DNA of 64,000 nucleotides from JANLYC01 sp963750495. Its GTDB lineage: Bacteria > Actinomycetota > Actinomycetes > Propionibacteriales > Nocardioidaceae. Where the stretch lies: contig CAVVQV010000004.1 of NCBI GenBank assembly GCA_963750495.1, positions 744,001 to 808,000 on the forward strand, in the 5' to 3' direction. The position numbers were made by a program, and so were the translations under genes. Positions 51,555 through 59,584 of this stretch are shown here, piece by piece; position 1 is the first letter of the stretch, and every line of letters begins with the position of its first letter. Under the pieces are notes generated by a model that was not told the DNA's origin, made no database searches, and was given only the letters and a program-made list of their open reading frames with translations.

Positions 51555-52178
51555 ATGAAGACCTACGACCAGTACTGCCCGATCGCCCACTCGCTGGGGC
51601 TCGTCGGCGAGCGCTGGACGCTGCTGGTGGTGCGCGAGCTCTTCTACGGCCCGAAGCGCTACACCGACCTCGTCGACAGCCTGCCCGGGATCGGCACCAA
51701 CGTCCTGGCTGCCCGCCTCAAGGAGCTCGAGACGAACGGGCTCATCGAGAAGCGCCGTCTCCCGCCGCCGGCCGCCTCGACCGTCTACGAGCTGACCGAT
51801 GAGGGCCGGCTGCTGCGCCCGGTGCTGCACGAGCTCGCCCGGTTCGGCGCCCGGCTCATCGGACCCCCGCCGGCCGAGGTCCTCAACAGCAACTGGCTCC
51901 AGCACGCGCTCGACCTGGGCCTGTCTCCGGTGTCTCCGGGCGCCCGGATCGGCTTCCGGATCGGTACGGACGAGGCCTCGCTCGTCGACGGCGAGGTCGT
52001 ACCCGGCATCGTCGACGACCTGGACCTGCTCGTCGAGGCTGACCCCGACAGCTTCTACTACCTCGTCGTCGAGGGCCGCCGTGACGGCGTGCACGTCGAG
52101 GGCGACCAGGCGATCCTCGACGAGCTCATCCGCGCCTTCTCACCACGTACCCCGGCGCTGTCTCCTGCCACCTCCTGA
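51555..52178 (+). CDS. HxlR-family winged-helix regulator
   Basis: A 207-residue regulator. The HxlR domain (residues 5-95) starts with YDQYCPIAHSLGLVGERWTLLVVRELFYGPKRYTDLVDSLPGIGTNVLAARLKELETNGLI, including the conserved cysteine (C7) that senses redox or electrophiles in several members. The second half resembles an SCP2-type lipid-binding domain often fused to HxlR in Actinobacteria. Divergent from the DHA2 exporter, it is a likely repressor of it. Confidence 0.9.
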   Translation: MKTYDQYCPIAHSLGLVGERWTLLVVRELFYGPKRYTDLVDSLPGIGTNVLAARLKELETNGLIEKRRLPPPAASTVYELTDEGRLLRPVLHELARFGARLIGPPPAEVLNSNWLQHALDLGLSPVSPGARIGFRIGTDEASLVDGEVVPGIVDDLDLLVEADPDSFYYLVVEGRRDGVHVEGDQAILDELIRAFSPRTPALSPATS

Positions 52179-52253
52179 GCGAGACCCGCTGTCGGTGCGT
52201 GCAACGGCTTCGGAGGGTTGGCGGGCGTCCGGCCCGGCCCTAGGCTCGGCCAG

Positions 52254-52943
52254 GTGCGCACCATTGGGCTGCTGGGCGGCATGAGCTGGGAGTCGACCGC
52301 CCTCTACTACCGCCTGCTCAACGAAAGTGCTGCGCGCCGACTCGGCGGCCTGCACTCGGCACCCGTGATCGTTCACTCGGTCGACTTCGCCCCGATCGAG
52401 GCGATGCAGGTCGAAGGGCGGTGGGACGACGCCGCCCTGGTGCTCGCGACGGCAGCGAAGGGACTCACGACTGCCGGGGCCGAGCTCGTGGCGCTGGCCA
52501 CGAACACCATGCACAAGGTGGCCGCCCCGATCGAGGCCGCTATCGAGGTCCCGTTCGTCCACCTGGTTGACGCCACGGCCGCCGCGCTCGTCCGGGCCGG
52601 CCGCCGACGCGTCGGGCTGCTCGCGACCGGCTTCACGATGCAGGACGGTTTCTACCACGACCGGATGGCCGGACACGGTGTCGACGTGCTCGTGCCCGAC
52701 CAGGAGGAACGCGATGAGGTCCACCGAGTGATCTACGAGGAGCTCTGTCTCGGCGTGATTTCGGACCAGTCCCGCGACCGCTACTTGCAGATCGCTGCCG
52801 GCCTCCAGCGGTCCGGCGCCGAGGCTCTGGTGCTCGGATGCACCGAGATCGAGCTGCTGATCCGCCCGGGAGACACGACGCTCACTCAGTTCCCGACCAC
52901 GACGATCCACGTCGAGGCGATCCTCGAGGCCGCGCTCTCGTGA
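52254..52943 (+). CDS. Aspartate/glutamate racemase family protein
   Basis: A 229-residue protein of the cofactor-independent racemase family. It starts RTIGLLGGMSWESTALYYRLLNE, has TNTMHKV where many members show CNTMH, and LGCTEIELL with the second catalytic cysteine kept. A Thr/Cys pair at these sites is known in E. coli YgeA-like racemases with a preference for one enantiomer, so the enzyme may still be active. GTG 52254 lies 7 nt behind TAGGCT (leaderless pattern); the longer frame from 52218 is unlikely. It overlaps the acylphosphatase gene by 4 nt. Confidence 0.88.
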   Translation: MRTIGLLGGMSWESTALYYRLLNESAARRLGGLHSAPVIVHSVDFAPIEAMQVEGRWDDAALVLATAAKGLTTAGAELVALATNTMHKVAAPIEAAIEVPFVHLVDATAAALVRAGRRRVGLLATGFTMQDGFYHDRMAGHGVDVLVPDQEERDEVHRVIYEELCLGVISDQSRDRYLQIAAGLQRSGAEALVLGCTEIELLIRPGDTTLTQFPTTTIHVEAILEAALS

Positions 52944-53218
52944 GCCGAGACCCGATCCGCCGCAGGGTCGTCGTGCACGGCCGGGTCCAGGGCGTCTTCT
53001 TCCGCGACAGCTGCTCGCGGGAGGCCGATGCGGCCGGTGTCACCGGCTGGGTGTCCAACGAGCCGGACGGCAGCGTGCAGGCTGTCTTCGAGGGATCCCC
53101 CGACGCCGTACTCCGCTTGGTCGACTGGTGTCGAACCGGTCCACCCTCGGCGCGGGTGGCTGCGATCGAGGTCGAGGATGAGCCACCACGCGGTGAGCGG
53201 CGATTCTCCGTCCGTTGA
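52940..53218 (+). CDS. acyP: Acylphosphatase
   Basis: A 92-residue acylphosphatase that hydrolyses carboxyl-phosphate bonds. The phosphate-binding loop GRVQGVFFRD contains catalytic Arg22, and Asn40 in GWVSNEPDGSV is the second catalytic residue. The GTG start overlaps the stop of the racemase gene (GTGA), so the two are coupled. The chain ends with PRGERRFSVR, usual for the family. Confidence 0.93.
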   Translation: MSRDPIRRRVVVHGRVQGVFFRDSCSREADAAGVTGWVSNEPDGSVQAVFEGSPDAVLRLVDWCRTGPPSARVAAIEVEDEPPRGERRFSVR

Positions 53219-53272
53219 GCGGACAGCCGACACCGGAAGCCGCCGCCGGCGACTCCACGTAGGCTCGACGGC

Positions 53273-54340
53273 ATGACTCGGATCGCGGCTGTGCACCCCG
53301 TCCTCCCCGAGCACGCCTACGACCAGGCCGAGATCACCGAGCGGTTCGCCGACTACTGCCTGGGTGCCGGGCCGGCAGCAGCCGCCACGAAGCACGCCCT
53401 GCTACGCCGACTGCACCGAAGCGCCTCCGTGACGACGCGCCACCTGGCACTGCCGATCGACCGCTATCCGGAGCTCGACGGGTTCGGGGCCGCCAACGAC
53501 GCGTTCATCCAGGTCGCCGTCGACCTGGGCAGCCAGGCGATCCTCGGCGCCCTCGACGAGGCCGGGGTGCGACCGGACGAGGTCGACTACGTCATCTCCA
53601 CCACCGTGACGGGGGCGGCCGTCCCCTCGATCGAAGCCCGCATCGCCACCAGGATCGGTCTGCGCCCCGACGTCCGTCGCATCCCGCTGTTCGGTCTCGG
53701 CTGCGTTGCCGGCGCATCGGGGCTGGCCCGTCTGCACGACCTGTTGCGTGGTGACCCCGGCGCTGTCGGGGTGCTGCTGTCGGTCGAGCTGTGCTCGCTG
53801 ACCGTGCAGCGTGACGACCCGTCCACGGCCAACCTGGTCGCGAGCGGTCTCTTCGGCGACGGCGCAGCAGCCGTCGTGGCCGTGGGCGACGACCGAGGCG
53901 AGCCCGGCCCCGTCATCGTCGACAGTGTGGCGCACCTCTATCCCGACACCCAACGCGCCATGGGCTGGGACATCGGCGGCTCCGGACTCAAGATCGTGCT
54001 CGGTGCCGAGGTCCCTGACCTCGTCACCGAGTACCTCGGTGAGGACGTCCGGCAGTTCCTGAAGTCCCACGACCTCTCGATCGACGACGTCGCTGCCTGG
54101 GTAGCCCATCCCGGCGGCCCCAAGGTGCTCGACGCCATGCGCGACTCACTCGGTCTCGTCGACAACGAGCTGGCCCTGACCTGGCGCTCGCTCGACCGGA
54201 TCGGCAACCTCTCGTCCGCATCGGTCCTGCACGTCCTGCGAGACACGCTCGACCAGCGCGACCTGCCGCCAGGGTCGCCGGGGGTGCTGCTGGCGATGGG
54301 GCCTGGCTTCTGCTCCGAGCTGGTCCTGCTGCGATGGTGA
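53273..54340 (+). CDS. Type III polyketide synthase (SrsA-like)
   Basis: A 355-residue chalcone/stilbene-synthase-fold enzyme. The catalytic triad is complete: C144 in LFGLGCVAGASG, H279 in AWVAHPGGPKVLDA and N312 in IGNLSSASVLHVL. In actinobacteria such proteins extend fatty acyl starters with malonyl-CoA units to alkylresorcinols or alkylpyrones. The following methyltransferase and flavin hydroxylase genes match the srsABC operon of Streptomyces griseus, so phenolic lipids that enter the cell envelope are the expected product. TAGGCT ends 7 nt before the ATG, a leaderless-type start. Confidence 0.92.
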   Translation: MTRIAAVHPVLPEHAYDQAEITERFADYCLGAGPAAAATKHALLRRLHRSASVTTRHLALPIDRYPELDGFGAANDAFIQVAVDLGSQAILGALDEAGVRPDEVDYVISTTVTGAAVPSIEARIATRIGLRPDVRRIPLFGLGCVAGASGLARLHDLLRGDPGAVGVLLSVELCSLTVQRDDPSTANLVASGLFGDGAAAVVAVGDDRGEPGPVIVDSVAHLYPDTQRAMGWDIGGSGLKIVLGAEVPDLVTEYLGEDVRQFLKSHDLSIDDVAAWVAHPGGPKVLDAMRDSLGLVDNELALTWRSLDRIGNLSSASVLHVLRDTLDQRDLPPGSPGVLLAMGPGFCSELVLLRW

Positions 54341-54365
54341 CACGATCCGGAGCGGCGGTGCGGCC

Positions 54366-54893
54366 ATGACGGTCTACCAGCTCCTCGTGCTCGCGGTCTG
54401 CGTCGAACGCCTGGCTGAGCTGGTCATCTCCACCCGGCACGCGAAAGCGATGCGGGCCAGCGGTGGAGTGGAGTACGGCGCGAACCACTACCCCGCCATG
54501 GTGGTGCTGCATGCCGCCCTGCTGGCGGGCTGCTTCGTCGAGCCGACGATCGCCGACCGACCCTTCGTCCCCCTCCTCGGCTGGCCGATGCTGGCCATAG
54601 GGGTGGTGGCGATGGCGCTGCGGTGGTGGTGCATCGCGACGCTGGGCGAGCAGTGGAACACCCGGGTCATCGTCGCTCCGTCCCGACCTCTCGTCAGCGG
54701 CGGCCCCTACCGATGGATCCGCCACCCCAACTACGTCGCGGTCGTGCTCGAGGGCGTCGCCCTGCCGCTCGTCCACACCGCCTGGGGCACTGCCGTGACC
54801 TTCACGGTGCTCAATGCCGCCCTGCTGACGCTACGAATTCGCGTCGAGAACGCCGCGCTGGCGACCGCCGCTCCCGAGGCGGCGCATGCGTGA
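54366..54893 (+). CDS. Isoprenylcysteine carboxyl methyltransferase (ICMT)-like protein, SrsB-like
   Basis: A 175-residue membrane methyltransferase with about four helices; the AdoMet part contains RWWCIATLGEQWNTRVIV and GGPYRWIRHPNYVAVVLEG, the ICMT/PEMT signature. Bacterial members are not protein methylases: in the srs operon the homologue O-methylates an alkylresorcinol. The gene starts 25 nt after the PKS stop and overlaps the flavoprotein gene by 8 nt. The N-terminus MTVYQLLVLAVCVERLAELVIS is already membrane-embedded. Confidence 0.9.
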   Translation: MTVYQLLVLAVCVERLAELVISTRHAKAMRASGGVEYGANHYPAMVVLHAALLAGCFVEPTIADRPFVPLLGWPMLAIGVVAMALRWWCIATLGEQWNTRVIVAPSRPLVSGGPYRWIRHPNYVAVVLEGVALPLVHTAWGTAVTFTVLNAALLTLRIRVENAALATAAPEAAHA

Positions 54894-55908
54894 CCTCATC
54901 GTCGTGGGAGCCGGCCCGGTCGGGCTCGCCACCGCGTTGTACGCCGACCGGGCCGGACTTTCGGTCATCGTGGTGGAGTCACGCTCGACCCCCGTCGACA
55001 AGGCCTGCGGCGAGGGGCTGATGCCCGGCGCCGTGGCCGCCCTGCACGACCTCGGTGTCATGCCCGAGGGGCACGCCTTCCGCGGCATCCGGTACGTCTC
55101 CGGTTCGTGGTCCGCCGAAGCCAGGTTCATCGCTGCCAGCGGACTCGGCGTCCGGCGTACGACCTTGCAGGCCTGCCTGGTCGACGCGGTCAACGACCGC
55201 GGCGTCGAGATCGTGCGAGCCACGGTCGACACCGTCGAGCAGAGCGCAGATTCGGTGCGCGCGGGTGGCCAGACCGCGCGCTACCTGGTCGGTGCCGACG
55301 GGCTGCACTCGGCAGTACGTCGGTTGAGCGGCCTCGCCCTGCCACCCGCCACGCGACCGCGCTTCGGTCTTCGTCGGCACTTCGCCGTCCCACCCTGGAC
55401 CGACTTCGTCGAGGTGCACTGGGGCCGTGACCTGGAGGCCTACGTGACACCCGTCGGCGACCAGCTGGTCGGCCTGGCCCTGCTCACGAGCCGCCGCGAG
55501 CCGTTCGAGCACCAGCTCGCGGCCTTTCCGGAGCTGGCGGCCCGCTTGAGCTGCGGCCGGGACCCGGTGACCACGACCCGCGGCGCCGGTCCCCTCCGGC
55601 AGCGCAGCCGTGCCCGGGTGGCCGGTCGGGTGCTGCTGGTCGGTGATGCGGCCGGCTACGTGGACGCTCTGACCGGAGAGGGCATCGCGGTCGGGCTGGC
55701 GTCGGCTCGTGCCCTCGTCGAGGCCGTGACCGCCGGTGACCCAGCGACGTACGAACGGACCTGGCTGAGCGTGAGCCGTCGCTACCGCTGGATCACCGAG
55801 TCGCTGCTGTGGATGCGCAACAACCGGGTCACGGCCGGTCTCATCGTCCCCGGCGCTCAGCTGGTGCCACCGGCCTTCGGGGCGGCTGTCCGCGCCCTCG
55901 CACGCTGA
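54886..55908 (+). CDS. FAD-dependent oxidoreductase/hydroxylase, SrsC-like
   Basis: A 340-residue flavoprotein of the UbiH/geranylgeranyl-reductase-like class. The FAD motif is VVGAGPVGLATALYADRAGLSVIVVES (residues ~5-31), followed by KACGEGLMPGA, and the second FAD motif VLLVGDAAGYVDALTGEGIAVGLASA near 245. In the srs pathway the homologue hydroxylates the resorcinol ring on the way to a quinone. It is the last gene of the + strand run and is convergent with the RND pump gene (24 nt between). Confidence 0.88.
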   Translation: MRDLIVVGAGPVGLATALYADRAGLSVIVVESRSTPVDKACGEGLMPGAVAALHDLGVMPEGHAFRGIRYVSGSWSAEARFIAASGLGVRRTTLQACLVDAVNDRGVEIVRATVDTVEQSADSVRAGGQTARYLVGADGLHSAVRRLSGLALPPATRPRFGLRRHFAVPPWTDFVEVHWGRDLEAYVTPVGDQLVGLALLTSRREPFEHQLAAFPELAARLSCGRDPVTTTRGAGPLRQRSRARVAGRVLLVGDAAGYVDALTGEGIAVGLASARALVEAVTAGDPATYERTWLSVSRRYRWITESLLWMRNNRVTAGLIVPGAQLVPPAFGAAVRALAR

Positions 55909-55932
55909 CCGCCGCCCCGCCCCGGGTCTCTC

Positions 55933-58900
55933 CTAGCCCATCGCCAGCTCGGGCCGGTCCCGCCGAGCCCGTCCGAACCTGAGGTACAGCGACGGCAGCA
56001 CGAACAGGTTCAGCAGCGTCGACGTCAACAGTCCGCCGAGAATGACCACAGCCATCGGATGCTCGATCTCGTGACCGGGGATGCTGCCGGCCACAGCCAG
56101 CGGAACCAGCGCAAGACCGGTCGCCAGCGCCGTCATCATGATCGGCGCCAAGCGCTCACTGGCGCCCCGTAGGACGAGCTCCGGACCGAACGGCACGCCG
56201 TCCTCACGTTGCAGCCGTTCGAAGTGGCTGATCATCAAGATGCCGTTTCGGGCCGCGATGCCGAACACCGCCAGGAATCCCACCAGCGAACCCAGGGACA
56301 GCACACCACCGGTCAGGTACGCCGCAAGCACACCACCGACCAGCGCCATGGGGAGCAACAGGAAGGTCAGCAACGCGAGCCGGAAGCTGGCGAAGGCGGC
56401 ATGGAGCAGCAACAGAATCGCCAGCAGCGCCAGTCCGCCGAACAGGAAGAGCTTGTCCTGGGCGGCGTTGAGCTCCGTCGACTCCCCCAGCACCTCGGCG
56501 TGGTACTCCTGCGCAAAGGTAACTCCGGCCAGCTTGTCCTCGACCTCGTCGACGACAGAGCTCAGGTCGCGGCCCTCGACGTTCGCCCCGACGTCGATCC
56601 GGCGTGACTGATGCTCGCGCTCGATGGCATTCGGGGTCGGGGCCACCCGGACGTCGGCCACGTCGGACAGACGGATGCGCCGGCCGTCGGGAGTGTCGAT
56701 CCGCAGGTTCTCCACGTCGGTGATGCTGTCCCGGGCCGTTGGGATCGCCGTCACGTGGACGTCGTACGCCCGGCCACCCGAGTAGATGTCACTGACCTCC
56801 TCTCCGGCGATCAAGGTGGCGGCCTGCCGACGAATGTCACCCGGCGTGAGCCCGAACTCCCGCGCTGCCCTCAGGTCGGGCTCGACCTCGATGTGCGGAA
56901 GGTCGGTCTGCAGAGAGGCGTGGGCGTCGATCACGCCGTCGACGTCGGCGATCACCGCCTCGATCTCGTGGGCCTTCTCACGCAGGACGGCGAGGTCGGG
57001 ACCGTAGATGCGGACCACGATGGACTCACTCGTCCCGGTGAGCACCTCCTTGATGCGCTCGCGCAGGTAGGTCTGCACGTCGCGGTAGATGCCGGGGTAC
57101 CCGTCGACGGTCCGCTGCACGGCGGCCAGTGTGTCGTCGTAGTCCACGGACTTGTCGACACTGATCCAGTTCTCGCCGAAGTCGACGCCGTACACTTCGT
57201 CGGCGAGCAGCGCCTGCCCGATGTGAGATCCGCAGTTGCGAACGCCGGGGATCTCCTGGAGGTCCTTGCACGCCCGCACCGAGATACGCGTCTCCTCCCC
57301 TACCGACGTACCCGGTTGGGACAGCCAGTGCATGAGGAAGTCGCGTTCCTTGAAGTTCGGCAGCAGCTGGTTGCCCAGCGTCGGGAACGCTGCCAGACCT
57401 GCGACGGACAGCACCAGGGCCGTGGCCATGGCGGGTGCCGGGCGGCGCATCAACGGCGTGAGCATGCCGCGGTACCCGCGCTTCAGCACCCGCAGCAGCG
57501 GCGACTCCCGCAACACGAGGCGGCCGCGCGACAGCATCACCAGACAGAGCGCCGGCGTCAACGTCAGCGCAACCACCATCGAGACCAGCACCGCGAGTCC
57601 GTACGAGAGCGCCAAGGGCCGGAAGAACGAACCCGACAGTCCCTCGAGGAAGAACACTGGAACAACCGCGATGATGTTGATCACGGTGGCGTACGTGATG
57701 GCCGTGCGAACCTCCACAGAGGCATTCAGCACCACACTGAGCGTGGAGACCTTTCGACCTTCGGCACGGGCCTGTCTGAGTCGTCGGACGATGTTCTCCA
57801 CGTCGATGATCGCGTCGTCGACCACGACCCCGATGGCGACGACGAGGCCGGCCAGGATCATCACGTTGACCGTTGACCCCGTCATGTCGAGCACCAGGAT
57901 CGCCGACACCAGCGACAGTGGTATGGCGATGAGGCTGATGAAGGCGGTCCGCCACTCGAACAGGAACGCAACGATGATCAGGATCACCAGCAGCACGCCG
58001 ATGAGCAGCGCGCGCGTCAGGTTGTCGATGGACTGCTCGATGAACGTCGCGGGCCTGAAGATGGTCGTGTCGACGGTGATGTCGGGCAGCCCCGGAGCCA
58101 TGGCGGCCATCGCGTCCTCGACTCCGCGCGTCACCTCCATCGTGTTGGCGCCGCGGAACTTCTGGACCACGAGCATGAGCCCCTGGCCGTCGTTGATGAC
58201 CGCGTCACCCCAGATGGGCCCCGAGTCCACCACGACGTTGCCGACGTCAGCGAGCCGGATGGTCTTGCCGTTGCGCTCGACGACAGGGACCGCCGCCAGC
58301 TGCTCGGGACCGGTGATCGGCTGCACCAGACGGATGTTGAAGCGGTCGCCACCGGACTCGACGAACCCGCCGGTGCCGACGACGGCGCCGTCGGAGTACT
58401 TCAGCAGGCCGGCGTCGAGCGCGTTCGCTGCGGAGTCCATCACCTGCTGCAGGGTGACATCGTGCTTGTCGAGCAGCTTCGGGTCGACCTGGACGTGCCG
58501 CTGCGGCAGTCGCTCCCCCCAGATCGCCACCTGGGCCACACCGGGCACCCGCAGCAACCGGGACCTGATCTTCCAGTAGGCGATGGTCGACAGGTCGATC
58601 AGGTCGTACTTGTCGGAGGACATGCCGATCTTCATGATCCTGCTGGTCGCCGAGAGCGCCGGCATCATGAACGGAGGGCTGGCCCAGGTCGGCAGGGTCG
58701 CGGTGATCTGGCTGATCCGCTCGGAGACCAGCTGCCGGGCCCGTAGCTCGTCCGTGCCCCGTTCGAAGATCAGCGTGATCGACGACAGCTGGGCCACCGA
58801 CTTGGAGCGCATCTCGTCGAGGCCCTCGATGCCGTTCAGCTGCTCCTCGATCGGGACGGTGATCAGCTGCTCGACCTCGTTGGACGAGTTGCCGAGAGCG

Positions 58901-59055
58901 ATGGTCTGGATCTCCACCCGTGGCGGTGCGAACTCAGGGAAGACGTCGACCTTGGTCTGCTGGGCCTGCGCCGCGCCGAACACCAACGCGGCCGTCGCGG
59001 CAAAGATGACGAGCCACCGGAACTCCAGGCTCTTCCCCACAATCCAGCGCATCAT
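55933..59055 (-). CDS. HME-type RND exporter (CzcA/CusA-like), first pump
   Basis: A 1040-residue, 12-helix RND permease. The start IVGKSLEFRWLVIFAATAALVFGAAQAQQTKVDVFPEFAPPRVEIQT is like CusA/CzcA, and the helix-4 motif reads VVAIGVVVDDAIIDVENIVRR, with Asp and Glu in the proton-relay positions and Ala where CzcA has its first Asp (the CusA/Cu-Ag pattern). Metal export is therefore plausible. Start taken at the double ATG 59055/59052. A tripartite complex would need an outer-membrane duct that a Gram-positive cell normally lacks. Third gene of the divergent operon. Confidence 0.9.
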   Translation of the reverse strand: MMRWIVGKSLEFRWLVIFAATAALVFGAAQAQQTKVDVFPEFAPPRVEIQTIALGNSSNEVEQLITVPIEEQLNGIEGLDEMRSKSVAQLSSITLIFERGTDELRARQLVSERISQITATLPTWASPPFMMPALSATSRIMKIGMSSDKYDLIDLSTIAYWKIRSRLLRVPGVAQVAIWGERLPQRHVQVDPKLLDKHDVTLQQVMDSAANALDAGLLKYSDGAVVGTGGFVESGGDRFNIRLVQPITGPEQLAAVPVVERNGKTIRLADVGNVVVDSGPIWGDAVINDGQGLMLVVQKFRGANTMEVTRGVEDAMAAMAPGLPDITVDTTIFRPATFIEQSIDNLTRALLIGVLLVILIIVAFLFEWRTAFISLIAIPLSLVSAILVLDMTGSTVNVMILAGLVVAIGVVVDDAIIDVENIVRRLRQARAEGRKVSTLSVVLNASVEVRTAITYATVINIIAVVPVFFLEGLSGSFFRPLALSYGLAVLVSMVVALTLTPALCLVMLSRGRLVLRESPLLRVLKRGYRGMLTPLMRRPAPAMATALVLSVAGLAAFPTLGNQLLPNFKERDFLMHWLSQPGTSVGEETRISVRACKDLQEIPGVRNCGSHIGQALLADEVYGVDFGENWISVDKSVDYDDTLAAVQRTVDGYPGIYRDVQTYLRERIKEVLTGTSESIVVRIYGPDLAVLREKAHEIEAVIADVDGVIDAHASLQTDLPHIEVEPDLRAAREFGLTPGDIRRQAATLIAGEEVSDIYSGGRAYDVHVTAIPTARDSITDVENLRIDTPDGRRIRLSDVADVRVAPTPNAIEREHQSRRIDVGANVEGRDLSSVVDEVEDKLAGVTFAQEYHAEVLGESTELNAAQDKLFLFGGLALLAILLLLHAAFASFRLALLTFLLLPMALVGGVLAAYLTGGVLSLGSLVGFLAVFGIAARNGILMISHFERLQREDGVPFGPELVLRGASERLAPIMMTALATGLALVPLAVAGSIPGHEIEHPMAVVILGGLLTSTLLNLFVLPSLYLRFGRARRDRPELAMG

Positions 59056-59133
59056 CGCAGCTGCCCCCTCTGTCGCGTCCTTGCGCACGCGGTCCCGGGC
59101 TCCCGGCCCTCGCGGCTGTCCATGTCAATCACG

Positions 59134-59583
59134 TCAGTGGCTCCCATCGATGCCGAGCTCGGCGCCATACACCTCGGTGGAACCGGTCGTGACGACCTCG
59201 GCACCCTCGTCGAGACCGTCCGAGACGTACGCCCGGTCGCCGATCGCCCGGTCGACCACGACCTCGACCCGCTGGTAGACGAGTCCGCCGTCCGTGCGGT
59301 AGACCCAGGCAGCGCCGGTGGGGTCGTAGATCAACGCCGCGTACGGCACCACCACGTCAGGTCCCTTCCGGCGGACCGACGCCGTCTCCAGTCCGAGGCG
59401 GTCTGCACCCTCCTGCGTGAAGGTCACCACGACTCCCCCGTCGTCGAGTTCCTCGACCGTGGCCGGCTGGTACCCGGCTGCCTTGGTGGTCTCGACCTCC
59501 TTGCACCCGACAAGGCTCACGACGACCAGCGGGACGATCGATGCGAGACCGATCAGTCGGCGCGCACCCGAGTTGCGGGCCAT
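59134..59583 (-). CDS. Minimal adaptor-like lipoprotein between two RND pumps
   Basis: A 149-residue lipoprotein: signal segment RRLIGLASIVPLVVVSLVGC with lipobox cysteine C29, then ~115 residues that look like the C-terminal barrel of periplasmic adaptor (MFP) proteins (VVPYAALIYDPTGAAWVYRTDGG, VYQRVEVVVDRAIGDRAYVSDGLDEGAEVVTTGSTEVYG). The coiled-coil hairpin and lipoyl domain of full adaptors are missing. It begins 1 nt after the stop of the second pump gene. I read it as a shortened adaptor for one or both pumps; this is inference. Confidence 0.8.
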   Translation of the reverse strand: MARNSGARRLIGLASIVPLVVVSLVGCKEVETTKAAGYQPATVEELDDGGVVVTFTQEGADRLGLETASVRRKGPDVVVPYAALIYDPTGAAWVYRTDGGLVYQRVEVVVDRAIGDRAYVSDGLDEGAEVVTTGSTEVYGAELGIDGSH

Positions 59584-59584
59584 G

